Below, one piece after another: positions 18,862 to 26,736 of a stretch of DNA of 64,000 nucleotides (positions are counted from its first letter, which is position 1; the number at the start of each line of letters is the position of its first letter). The notes under the pieces were generated by a model. That model did not search any database. It saw nothing but the letters and a program-made list of their open reading frames with translations, and was not told the DNA's origin. Source of the stretch: Paenibacillus plantiphilus (GTDB lineage: Bacteria; Bacillota; Bacilli; Paenibacillales; Paenibacillaceae); contig NZ_CAKMMF010000011.1 in assembly GCF_927798095.1 (NCBI RefSeq), positions 1-64,000 on the forward strand. Reading direction: 5' to 3'. The position numbers were made by a program, and so were the translations under genes.

Positions 18862-19287
18862 TTACGGAACATATTCACTCATCTTCATCCCTGTCGCCCG
18901 CAGCCGCGCTGTCGATGCGGGTGAGGCCAGACCGATAAGCCGATCAATTTCGAATAATCCTTCCACAGGATAACTGATTGTCAGCGACAATCCTACGCCC
19001 CGCGGCAGCGGATTGCCGGCATTCGTACCATCCATCCCGTTGGTTGCCGCCACTGTAAATTGAAGGTCTGTCGGCTTCATCCCATAATCGGCGAGCCTTA
19101 AACGGGATTGCTGCATCATAGCCTCGTTGATATAGCCATAGTCGCCGTTCGCGCCGACCTCAAGCAAATAATCAACCTCCTTCTGTATAACAGCCTGCCG
19201 GACAATAAGGATATGCTTATAGATCGGCGAAAACATGAACCAACAGAGCATAGCAGCGAACAAAATGAATACAAGCAAGCCTTTCAC
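18862..19287 (-). CDS. Pilus-operon membrane protein of unknown function
   Basis: The 141-residue product has an N-terminal membrane helix (residues 3-24) and an extracellular domain containing a run of Gly, Asn and Asp (AATNGMDGTNAGNPL). It starts with GTG that overlaps the stop of the upstream 48-residue pilin-like gene (GTGA), so the two are translationally coupled. Topology suggests a minor pilin or assembly factor of the Tad-like system. No family is recognised. Confidence 0.6.
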   Translation of the reverse strand: MKGLLVFILFAAMLCWFMFSPIYKHILIVRQAVIQKEVDYLLEVGANGDYGYINEAMMQQSRLRLADYGMKPTDLQFTVAATNGMDGTNAGNPLPRGVGLSLTISYPVEGLFEIDRLIGLASPASTARLRATGMKMSEYVP

Positions 19288-19430
19288 GGGCTGATCCTCT
19301 GGATCGATTGACTCATTTGGCTGCCGGAACGCTCAATCTGCGCCTTCGTTCCTTCATCGCCCTCTGTCACATGACTATAAATAACGACGACAACGATAAT
19401 AAATAAGACCGACATCAATATTGCCCGCAT
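19284..19430 (-). CDS. Tiny pilin-like membrane peptide 2 (48 residues)
   Basis: The product is 48 residues: a hydrophobic helix (MRAILMSVLFIIVVVVIYSH) followed by a short polar tail with TKAQIERSGSQM. It resembles the 49-residue product encoded just upstream (MRNILITV..., then GTQAQIETQGN), so the two are probably paralogues. The stop overlaps the next start by four bases. Size and position suggest structural subunits or small membrane parts of a Flp-type pilus; a prepilin peptidase site is not evident. Confidence 0.65.
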   Translation of the reverse strand: MRAILMSVLFIIVVVVIYSHVTEGDEGTKAQIERSGSQMSQSIQRISP

Positions 19431-19492
19431 CGCAACCCTCACCCTCCCAACGATTTGTACCTTTCTGAGATATCCAAGTTTTTCAGCGCTGA

Positions 19493-19642
19493 TTAGGGGT
19501 TAATAAGACCTATCTTCGTATTCACAGCGTTGCCTTGCGTTTCGATTTGGGCCTGTGTTCCAGTAGTATCCTTGGAAACGATCCCATTGAACAAAATGAC
19601 CACAACGACAAGCATCATAACTGTAATTAAAATATTTCGCAT
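19493..19642 (-). CDS. Tiny pilin-like membrane peptide 1 (49 residues)
   Basis: This 49-residue product starts at an ATG with GGAGGTG six bases upstream. It is a single hydrophobic helix (MRNILITVMMLVVVVILFNG) plus a tail containing GTQAQIETQGNAVNTK. It lies between tadC and its paralogue at 19284-19430. Genes for Flp pilins normally sit at such positions in tad loci, but these are shorter than usual Flp pilins. The start at 19675 would add an unlikely N-terminus. Confidence 0.7.
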   Translation of the reverse strand: MRNILITVMMLVVVVILFNGIVSKDTTGTQAQIETQGNAVNTKIGLINP

Positions 19643-19674
19643 GTCCACACCTCCATTCCGTAGTATTGGCGGCA

Positions 19675-20574
19675 TTATGAATTCAATGAGCTAAACAGCT
19701 TCTGCCCCTCTCTTACCCAAGGGTAGATAAAAATTTGAAACGTATATAGAATAGGAATTCCCGCAATGACAAACAGCAGATAGGAGGTTGATTCTTTACG
19801 GCTTTCCTTGGCAAGCTCCAGCTTCTCCTTATAATCCTGAATGCGTTCCCGAAGCAGCTGATAATACTGCTCGCTTTCATGCAGCCGCAGCGAATCAATG
19901 GTCTCCACAAAGCTGAGCCCGTCCTCTGTGCCCAGCCTGAGCTTGAACCTGCGCAGGGCCCCTTCCGCATCGTGATACCATTCGCCAAGCAAAATTTGCA
20001 GATCCGCCCGCATCGCGCGAGTGAAGGGCAAGCTTCGCATCAGCTTCGTATGAATATGCAGAGAAGAGCCAGCCAAATATAGCAATTGATTGCTGACAAT
20101 ATAGATCTCCTTGGTCATTCTCTCCGATCTTGTCCGGCGAATGATTCCGAGCCAAGAACGGTCCCACAACAGCAGCAGGAAGGCTGCCGCAAGCGCCAGC
20201 GGCGCAATGATCGGGGGAACAATCCCGTTCGGCATCTGGGTCATGCCATATGCAGCCGCAATAGATAAGGGGAGCAAATAAAAGAACAGACGTCTTGCCA
20301 CCACGTACATCGCAGCATCTCCTGTATATCCGCAGCCTGCCAGCAGCCTCTCCCGATCCTTAAAATAAGGGGCGAGACGATTGATTCTCATCCACTGCAG
20401 GAAACGGTCCGATACCTGCTTGTTGTTCAATCGCAGTGCAGCCAGATGAGCCCACCTTGGCCTTCGCTCCACCAGTAATCGCAGCATTGCCGCAGCAAAA
20501 ACAAAACCGACCACATACTGCCCGGCAAGCGCCCCCCACATGACGATACGAGCTATTGTATCGTTGATGGCCAT
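19675..20574 (-). CDS. tadC: TadC-like inner-membrane platform protein
   Basis: The 299-residue protein has membrane helices at the N-terminus (about 9-30), the middle (about 95-140) and the C-terminus (about 265-285), separated by helical cytoplasmic parts. This matches the GspF/TadC platform proteins of Tad pili. GGAGAGGAG precedes the ATG at 20574. It follows tadB, and the two are expected to form the platform on which the TadA ATPase acts. Confidence 0.75.
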   Translation of the reverse strand: MAINDTIARIVMWGALAGQYVVGFVFAAAMLRLLVERRPRWAHLAALRLNNKQVSDRFLQWMRINRLAPYFKDRERLLAGCGYTGDAAMYVVARRLFFYLLPLSIAAAYGMTQMPNGIVPPIIAPLALAAAFLLLLWDRSWLGIIRRTRSERMTKEIYIVSNQLLYLAGSSLHIHTKLMRSLPFTRAMRADLQILLGEWYHDAEGALRRFKLRLGTEDGLSFVETIDSLRLHESEQYYQLLRERIQDYKEKLELAKESRKESTSYLLFVIAGIPILYTFQIFIYPWVREGQKLFSSLNS

Positions 20575-20625
20575 CCACTCCTCTCCTTGCAAGTTTGACT
20601 TCGTCTGCAAAGCAATCATTTCATC

Positions 20626-21561
20626 TCACATCTTCCTGCGGGACAGCCATAATCCCATCAAGAATGAAGCGAATATAAGCACGAGCCCGTTAAGCAGCAT
20701 ATTTCGCCCCTGGGGATCAACAACATAATACAAATAGGAATTGTCCGGATTGTATCTCATATTGATGCCGATAAATAATGCCAGAAACAACAGGGGAGAA
20801 AAGTTCGCCAAGCGAATTTCCAGCATCTTATTCCGCTCCTGCTGATTGCTACGCCGCGCTTTGCGCATATCAGTAATGAGCTCCTTCAAATTGTCAGCAA
20901 TAGGATGCCCCTCCGATAGCCCCGCCCGGACAATATTGACAAAATAGTCGGCCCAAACATGGCCCAGCGAAGCGGAAAATATGCGCAGACTAGCCTCGTC
21001 GTCACTGCGAACGGAGATGTTGCGATACAACTGCTCAAAAACCGCTTGCATCGGCCCCAGCAGCCGTTTCTCTTCAACCGTTCGCTGCAGCGCGATTCGA
21101 ATCTGCCGGCCTCCACTCACTAGAGAGCATTGATAGAACAACTCGACCGCCGGCAAGAAATCGATGCGAGTCCCCATCTGTCGGTGTATAAGCAGCATGC
21201 GCAGCAGCACGTATGGAGAAGCTGACAGCACACCGCCCAGCAATAGAACTCCTTTGATACTTTGGAATAAATAAGCCCCGCTTAATGTGCCGGCAACGAG
21301 CAAGAAGAGTGTTATTAAGACAACAGATCCCGGACGCAGCGATAACTGCACAGCCTCCAACAGCTCCGCCAGATGGCGATACGTTCGTTCGTAGCGCATC
21401 AAATGCCGGGCAAATCTTTCATTCAGCCGATTCTGCTGATGATAGCCCAGCCTTCCTGCTTGCTGCTGTCGAATGAACCCGTGTAGGAATAGCTGTCTGC
21501 ATACAATAAACAAGGAAATGAACAATCCGGCAGTGAGTCCAGCAATCGCAAGCTTCAACAA
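20626..21561 (-). CDS. tadB: TadB-like pilus assembly platform protein
   Basis: The 311-residue protein has N-terminal, central and C-terminal membrane helices and the T2SSF-type cytoplasmic motif region (VSGGRQIRIALQRTVEEK and GLSEGHPIADNLKELITDMR). It starts at TTG overlapping the end of tadA, so it is coupled to that gene. Together with tadC it forms the membrane platform of the pilus machine. Confidence 0.8.
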   Translation of the reverse strand: MLKLAIAGLTAGLFISLFIVCRQLFLHGFIRQQQAGRLGYHQQNRLNERFARHLMRYERTYRHLAELLEAVQLSLRPGSVVLITLFLLVAGTLSGAYLFQSIKGVLLLGGVLSASPYVLLRMLLIHRQMGTRIDFLPAVELFYQCSLVSGGRQIRIALQRTVEEKRLLGPMQAVFEQLYRNISVRSDDEASLRIFSASLGHVWADYFVNIVRAGLSEGHPIADNLKELITDMRKARRSNQQERNKMLEIRLANFSPLLFLALFIGINMRYNPDNSYLYYVVDPQGRNMLLNGLVLIFASFLMGLWLSRRKM

Positions 21562-23003
21562 TCGACCCCCTCCGTAAAAGTGCTGCCCATGCTAGCATTC
21601 TCTCGCACGATCTCCGCACTTACATCCTTCCACATATCCGTTCGCACTACTCCTGCCCCATCCATCCTTGCTTCCGCTCTTACTGACGGAGCATTCGGGT
21701 ACGTCCATTCCCCGCTCTCCTCATCAAATACAGCCCAATCGAGCACTGCGATATCGCCGTTCTGCCAGCTTATCTCTGCAAGCCGGACGATACGGCGATA
21801 CCCGCCCGCCATTCGCATTTCGATTCCAATCTGCGTAACATATTCCGCCACCCGCTTCGTCAAGCGTCCAGAATCCATTCCACGGCCATCCAGCATACAC
21901 ATGTCCGTAATTGCCTCGGGGACATCCTCCAGCGCGTTGGCATGAACCGTTGTCATGCTGCCTGAATGCCCTCTCGTACATGCGCGAACATATATATTCG
22001 CGTCATCATCACGAATCTCCGCATGGATGATGCGCTGCGGCGACTGTCTGAGCGCCAGCTTGAAAGCCTGTGTTGACCCATGCAGAGCATCCTCCTCATC
22101 CGCTTCGTATTCCACGACATTTTTGCTTGGAAAATCTCGGCGCAGCATCATTTCATGACGCCCTTCAATCGTTATAATCCGTTCCTCATCCGGTATTTCA
22201 CCGATTAATGCTTTAAGCAGATGAGTCTTGCCCGAATTGGTCGGCCCGATTACAACCACATTGAAACGTGATTGAAGCACTGCCAGCAGCATCTCTCGTA
22301 TTCGCTCACTCATCGTCTTGTACTGGGAGCCGCATAACGACTGAAGCTGGAAGCGGCGCACCGTGTAGAAGCGAAGCGTAAGCGTCGGCTGTGCGGTAAA
22401 ACCAAATCCGGTCATCGTTACCCGCGTTCCGTCACGCAGCATGACCTCCGCCCATCGCTTGCGCGGATTAATCCGATCATTATTGTAGAGAACCAGATTC
22501 TGCTGGATCCGTTCTATTTCCCGCTCGCTTTCGAAGGCGTACAGAGAAGGTGTGCTGCAGCCGTTCCTCACTTCAAATATGCGAGTGCCGACAACTTGAA
22601 TCTCCTCAAGTCCCTCCCTGCTATGCAAGACGAGCTCCAACACATTAAGACCGATAACTTCAGCGAATATTGCTTCGGACAAGGAGGAGTACGGATGTGC
22701 ATATCCCGGAAGCTCATGGATACGCTGTCGCAGCAAGCGATCAGAGATGACCGCCAGTATATGCGCTCGTTCTTCCGCGTAACCGAGCACTGCACGATTC
22801 AATTGTTCATTGTAGTGACGCCGTTCCTCTTCCGTCAGGCCGCGAGGCATAGCCAAATAGGTTCGAACATCCTCAGCCAGTCTCTGAAAATCGCGGTGCG
22901 CGCCTCCTTCACGCGCATCATCATCAGATAAATCCACCGCTTCTTCTGCTCTTACCTGAGAGGAATAGGCTGCAGCCGAGAATCTCCGATCCCCGCCGAT
23001 CAC
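21555..23003 (-). CDS. tadA: TadA/CpaF-type pilus assembly ATPase
   Basis: The 482-residue secretion ATPase has Walker A GPTNSGKTHLL (about residue 254), an Asp box (RIITIEGRHEM), Walker B-like RIIHAEIRDDDA and the His box (GHSGSMTTVHAN). The N-terminal domain carries the CpaF-type YAHPYSSLSEAIFAEVIG region. It powers assembly of a Flp-type pilus. The GTG start overlaps the preceding CpaE-like gene by four bases. Confidence 0.9.
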   Translation of the reverse strand: MIGGDRRFSAAAYSSQVRAEEAVDLSDDDAREGGAHRDFQRLAEDVRTYLAMPRGLTEEERRHYNEQLNRAVLGYAEERAHILAVISDRLLRQRIHELPGYAHPYSSLSEAIFAEVIGLNVLELVLHSREGLEEIQVVGTRIFEVRNGCSTPSLYAFESEREIERIQQNLVLYNNDRINPRKRWAEVMLRDGTRVTMTGFGFTAQPTLTLRFYTVRRFQLQSLCGSQYKTMSERIREMLLAVLQSRFNVVVIGPTNSGKTHLLKALIGEIPDEERIITIEGRHEMMLRRDFPSKNVVEYEADEEDALHGSTQAFKLALRQSPQRIIHAEIRDDDANIYVRACTRGHSGSMTTVHANALEDVPEAITDMCMLDGRGMDSGRLTKRVAEYVTQIGIEMRMAGGYRRIVRLAEISWQNGDIAVLDWAVFDEESGEWTYPNAPSVRAEARMDGAGVVRTDMWKDVSAEIVRENASMGSTFTEGVDC

Positions 23004-23842
23004 GATCCCACCTCCCCACGATGAGCAAGCAGCTTCTTATACCACGGCTGTGCGGTTAGAACCGGTTTGCGCTTCAAGCCATATTGCCGCATAAGCACCT
23101 TTGCCGGCTCCTTCATCAGTCCCTTTCCCTGATCATTCTCGGTTAGCCATTCGTCGAGTGTGCCGCTGTCAAGCTGGGAAAGCATCGGTTCACTCAGACT
23201 CATTTCGCCTATAAATGGTATGCCAAGCTCTCTGCAAATATCTTTCACTTGAAATCCTCCGTTTCTCCATTGGGAATGTACAAGAACTGCTTCATATTCA
23301 TCGCTTGGAATTCCGAACAAGGGTGAGAGATGCTTGATCCAGCGCTTCCCATCCTCCTGAAAATGGGATAGAGCAGATGTCGTGACTACGAGCCGCGAGC
23401 TGCTTCGCCGCAAAGCGCAAAGCGTAGCCGCATTGTCCCAATAAGCGCCGACATCAGCAATAACCAGATCAAAGCTGCTCATTGCGGCATCCAATAAATG
23501 ATCAAGCTCCCCAGGTGTAAAAAACTCCGCCTGATCCCGCATGACATTGCCGAAGAGGATATGCAGATTCGGAGCTCCACGCGCATGATGCATGGATCTG
23601 AACAGCTTCTCTCCATCCAGCGCTGCCGTCTGAAGCTCTGGCCTCAATGCATCCAAAGTCGCCTCCGGTTGATCAACGCCTACATATCGGTGCACTTTGG
23701 CGCTTTTTAAATTCAGGCATAAATATCCGACCGAAGCATCCGTATGCTCAACAATTCGACAGGCTGTCGCCAAGGCGGCAATCGTTGTCCCGATATTAGG
23801 AGTTGTGCCGATGAATGTAAGAAGCGGCGCATTCGAACTCAC
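23000..23842 (-). CDS. CpaE/TadZ-like ParA-family protein with degenerate P-loop
   Basis: The 280-residue product has a ParA/MinD-like fold and sits where cpaE/tadZ lies in tad operons; such proteins place the pilus machine in the cell. The P-loop region reads GTTPNIGTTIAAL and lacks the expected catalytic Lys, so nucleotide hydrolysis is doubtful, as in some TadZ proteins. The GTG at 23842 overlaps the upstream stop (GTGA) and has GGCGGAG nearby, so the longer frame to 23917 is not used. Confidence 0.75.
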   Translation of the reverse strand: MSSNAPLLTFIGTTPNIGTTIAALATACRIVEHTDASVGYLCLNLKSAKVHRYVGVDQPEATLDALRPELQTAALDGEKLFRSMHHARGAPNLHILFGNVMRDQAEFFTPGELDHLLDAAMSSFDLVIADVGAYWDNAATLCALRRSSSRLVVTTSALSHFQEDGKRWIKHLSPLFGIPSDEYEAVLVHSQWRNGGFQVKDICRELGIPFIGEMSLSEPMLSQLDSGTLDEWLTENDQGKGLMKEPAKVLMRQYGLKRKPVLTAQPWYKKLLAHRGEVGS

Positions 23843-24555
23843 GGCATCTCCTCCGTCTCTATATCCAGTGATAGTGGAGAGAATGCGATAACCAGCTTGC
23901 TCTGTCCAGCCTTGCATAAGGTATCAAGCTCCAGCCATTGCTCCTCTGACAAATTCAAGTTGATATAATCAATCATTCCATTCGCGTCTCGTCTGGAGGC
24001 ATACATCTTCTCCTTATCTCCGCTTGCCAGCGACATGAGGTTCGGATTGTCTGTATCATCAATCTCGATGTTGGCGGAACTCTTCACAGAAGCGACCGTT
24101 ACCGGCTCTGCAAACAATCGGGACGATTCCACACCCTCGCCTGACAGATATAGAATGACCTTGTCTCCTGCCCGGATACCATTGGAGACAGACAGCACAT
24201 AATCACGAGGTATCTGGAAAGTAGATTGAGCGCGGCTTGGAAGCAGCCGGTGCTTATCTACCTTCCACCGCAGCAGCGGCTCGCTTGAGCCAAGCGGTAC
24301 AACGGCTTCCATGCCAATCACCTCATCCATATTCTGCAGCATCTCGGAATTGTAGGAAGCCTGCGAAATCTCTCGAATCTCAAGCATTTCAGCTGTTATT
24401 CGTTCACCTGCCGGAACAAAGCTGTCCGCTGCAACTACAGCTACCTTGTCCTGAAATTGAACCTGCCGCAATTGCAGCATGTAAACCCCATACACAAGCA
24501 ATCCGGACATCAAAGCTGCCAATAAGCTTATTGTCAAATTCCGTTTTCTGTTCAT
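23839..24555 (-). CDS. CpaB/RcpC-like pilus protein with SAF domain
   Basis: The 238-residue protein has an N-terminal membrane anchor (about residues 8-26) and a SAF domain (about 37-100; VAADSFVPAGERITAEMLEIREI). This is the CpaB/RcpC family of Tad pilus systems. It is the first gene of the operon. The ATG at 24555 follows GGAGAGGAGAGG; the upstream frame crosses the leader hairpin and is not coding. Confidence 0.8.
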   Translation of the reverse strand: MNRKRNLTISLLAALMSGLLVYGVYMLQLRQVQFQDKVAVVAADSFVPAGERITAEMLEIREISQASYNSEMLQNMDEVIGMEAVVPLGSSEPLLRWKVDKHRLLPSRAQSTFQIPRDYVLSVSNGIRAGDKVILYLSGEGVESSRLFAEPVTVASVKSSANIEIDDTDNPNLMSLASGDKEKMYASRRDANGMIDYINLNLSEEQWLELDTLCKAGQSKLVIAFSPLSLDIETEEMP

Positions 24556-24587
24556 CGCCTCTCCTCTCCGCAGCCATTTACGGCAAC

Positions 24588-24632
24588 AAAAAAAGAACGC
24601 AGCCGGGCTACTAGCCCAAGCATGCGTTCTTC
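24588..24632 (-). terminator. Terminator-like hairpin in front of the tad operon
   Basis: On the minus strand AGAACGCA and TGCGTTCT enclose an inner GGGCT-AGT-AGCCC hairpin, followed by seven T. It sits between tetR and the first tad gene and may simply end the tetR transcript. A possible promoter lies upstream of it (24677-24705), so it could also act as an attenuator for the tad genes. Confidence 0.7.
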
Positions 24633-24676
24633 GCATTGCCGTTCATATTTATCTGCTCTTTAATAATGTCACCATA

Positions 24677-24705
24677 ATAACAGAGAAATTTATGACTGTC
24701 TATAC
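24677..24705 (-). promoter_or_regulatory. Possible promoter of the tad operon, upstream of the hairpin
   Basis: A minus-strand TAGACA is followed after 17 bases by TATTAT. Transcripts from here would cross the terminator-like hairpin before reaching the cpaB-like gene. The -35 is imperfect. Confidence 0.4.
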
Positions 24706-24734
24706 AAATAATAAAAAATATGTCGACATCCCAC

Positions 24735-25331
24735 CTATTTTGTAAGTGAATATCCAAGTCCAGCCAAAATAAATGATATCATATCATCAATATATATCTC
24801 GATGTCCACCGGCTCATCATCAAGCAGGGGAGAGAAATATTCCGTCTGCTTATGAAATAATATGCCGCCCAGTACAGTAAGGAACGTATTATTCAATGAT
24901 CTGAAGTGAAACAGACCCGCTTCACGCCCCTGTCGCAGCAGCATCTTCAGCATTCCCCATACAGGAAAAGCGTACTTGCGGATGATCTCCATCCGGGGAG
25001 ATTGCAGCGATATTTCTTGCTGAAGGATTCGGATTAATTCCGGCTCTTTTGTACGAAAGTATGTCACTTCACGTATAATGAGCTGGATTCCAGCTACTGG
25101 ATTGTAATCCTCCTCTATAAATTGTTTAATGTCCCTATTCGGAAAAAAGGTCTCGAACAACGCCTGGAATATGTTCTCCTTACCCCCAAAATGGTACGAC
25201 ACAAGCGCAACATTAGCGCCCGCCTCCTCACAGATCTGCCGGACACTCGTACCGTCAAAGCCCTGCTTCGCGAATAGCGACTTGGCTGCTTGCAGCAGCC
25301 TCATCTTAACGTCAAGCTCCTCTGCTGTCAT
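24735..25331 (-). CDS. TetR family transcriptional regulator
   Basis: The 198-residue protein has an N-terminal TetR helix-turn-helix (AKSLFAKQGFDGTSVRQICEEAGANVALVSYHF) and a ligand-binding C-terminal domain. Its start overlaps the stop of the upstream permease gene by four bases (ATGA), so it is coupled to it and probably represses the pair. A likely operator lies at 26534-26567. The inducer is unknown. Confidence 0.88.
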   Translation of the reverse strand: MTAEELDVKMRLLQAAKSLFAKQGFDGTSVRQICEEAGANVALVSYHFGGKENIFQALFETFFPNRDIKQFIEEDYNPVAGIQLIIREVTYFRTKEPELIRILQQEISLQSPRMEIIRKYAFPVWGMLKMLLRQGREAGLFHFRSLNNTFLTVLGGILFHKQTEYFSPLLDDEPVDIEIYIDDMISFILAGLGYSLTK

Positions 25332-26509
25332 GTGCGTAAATTCGCATTCGCAGTGGTTGAGGCTGGGACAGGCTGCTGCGACGCTCGGCCTTTGCGCAAA
25401 CCAGTTACAGCCAAGCTGATCGCGAATGCAACCAACATGATCATGATCAGACCTATAGAATCAGACCAGACATTCGGACCGCCGAACAATAAGTTCATAT
25501 TGCCTTCAACAGCGTAAGTAGCTGGCAAATAGTTGCCGATCGTGATATAGAAGTCCGAGAGAAGCTCACGCGGCAGCATCGCGCCTGAGGATACGAGCTG
25601 CAGTGAGAGCATGATGATATTGAATACCATGCCTGCCATTCCGAACAAGATCAGGAACAGCTGCGAAACAAACATAAAGGTGAGAACAAACAGCGATTGG
25701 AAGCCCCACATCGCAAGAAAGCCTTGTTCCGCTTGCCCTCCGAGCGACAGTACAAGCGCGGAGCCGATTAGCGATACTACAACAGCCGATATGACATTAA
25801 TGATGCTGCGAGCGGCAAAACGTTTCATGCGGCCAAATTGAGCGGCAACTGCCATCGAGGATTGCTCCAGGTTCATTCCCATGATCATCGCCCCGACATA
25901 GGAAGCTAGCACCATCATCATCGGCACCATCTGATTGTTCATACCATCGACTTTATTCGTATATTGCAAATGGGATACAACACGCTCGGATAATGCTTCT
26001 GCTGATCCTGCAGCCTGCTCCTCCGGCATCTTCGCCTGCGTAAGAACGGAATGAACGCCTTGTCCAACCGCTTCCTTGTTCAGCGTTGACGTGACCTGTG
26101 CGGCAATCGTGCTCATCATGCTCCGTATAAGCGCAGGATTGGATTCATTGATCGTGTATTGAATAGCCGCTGTTCGGTCAGCTGTCATAATCGATTGCCC
26201 GAACTCAGCAGGGATTGTAATAACCATCTGCAGCTCGCGATTGTCTAGCTTTTCCTGTGCTTCCTCCTCGCTTGCAAACTGCTCTGTCTGCACAGGCAAC
26301 GATTGGCTAAGCTTGTCGGCAATCGCCGGGCCAATCTGCCCATCCTGTACAACGAGGCCTACTCGAAGCCCCTTCATCCGATCAACATCGGTAACACCAT
26401 CATAACCCGTCATCCATATGACTGAGAAAATAAGCTGAAACAATATCGCTGTCATAATACCAACGATCGTAGTTGGCTTCTTCATAAACGCTGCTATAAC
26501 TTTGCCCAT
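25328..26509 (-). CDS. ABC-2/YhgE-like membrane permease
   Basis: The 393-residue protein has one N-terminal helix (about 14-36), a long extracytoplasmic domain (about 45-190) and five or six C-terminal helices. This is the topology of ABC-2 exporter permeases and YhgE/Pip-type proteins. No ATPase gene is adjacent, so it either works alone, shares an ATPase or is of the non-ABC YhgE type. It is co-transcribed with the TetR gene that follows. Drug or lipid export is a reasonable inference. Confidence 0.75.
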   Translation of the reverse strand: MGKVIAAFMKKPTTIVGIMTAILFQLIFSVIWMTGYDGVTDVDRMKGLRVGLVVQDGQIGPAIADKLSQSLPVQTEQFASEEEAQEKLDNRELQMVITIPAEFGQSIMTADRTAAIQYTINESNPALIRSMMSTIAAQVTSTLNKEAVGQGVHSVLTQAKMPEEQAAGSAEALSERVVSHLQYTNKVDGMNNQMVPMMMVLASYVGAMIMGMNLEQSSMAVAAQFGRMKRFAARSIINVISAVVVSLIGSALVLSLGGQAEQGFLAMWGFQSLFVLTFMFVSQLFLILFGMAGMVFNIIMLSLQLVSSGAMLPRELLSDFYITIGNYLPATYAVEGNMNLLFGGPNVWSDSIGLIMIMLVAFAISLAVTGLRKGRASQQPVPASTTANANLRT

Positions 26510-26533
26510 TATACTTGACTCTCCTTTGGTTAA

Positions 26534-26567
26534 ACAGATGTTTTAAACAACTGTTTTAAATGTCAGT
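26534..26567. promoter_or_regulatory. Tandem operator boxes for the TetR regulator
   Basis: Three 8-bp boxes occur at exact 13-bp spacing: ACAGATGT (26534-26541), ACAACTGT (26547-26554) and ATGTCAGT (26560-26567). The first two fit ACANNTGT. They lie just after the -10 of the permease promoter, where binding would block transcription. Confidence 0.6.
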
Positions 26568-26571
26568 TTAG

Positions 26572-26600
26572 AATATATATCAGCTCCCTCTTTCTGTCAA
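26572..26600 (-). promoter_or_regulatory. Sigma-A promoter of the permease-tetR operon
   Basis: A consensus TTGACA (26595-26600) is followed after 17 bases by TATATT (26572-26577) on the minus strand. The repeated operator boxes start directly downstream. Confidence 0.75.
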
Positions 26601-26669
26601 CCGAAAAAGAGCATTCTTGACAAGAACATTCTGCTTTTGCAGCAAACTTGCCGCCTCCGGCGCAAACAG

Positions 26670-26718
26670 CACGGGGGACCGCCTCCAAGTAGTCGCCTAC
26701 TTATGAGACCGTCCCCCG
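26670..26718. terminator. Hairpin after the MFS gene
   Basis: CGGGGGAC and GTCCCCCG form a perfect 8-bp outer stem, and AAGTAG/CTACTT forms an inner stem. It lies about 20-65 bases past the stop of the MFS gene ending at 26737. There is no clear T run, so termination is less certain than the structure. Confidence 0.5.
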
Positions 26719-26736
26719 CGATATTTCAGACCGGCA

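Noticed and set aside
24571-24645. c-di-GMP-I riboswitch before the tad operon
   Set aside because: GGCAA is present, but the conserved GACGCAAAGCC segment and tetraloop-receptor arrangement are not seen. Only an attenuator-like structure can be supported.
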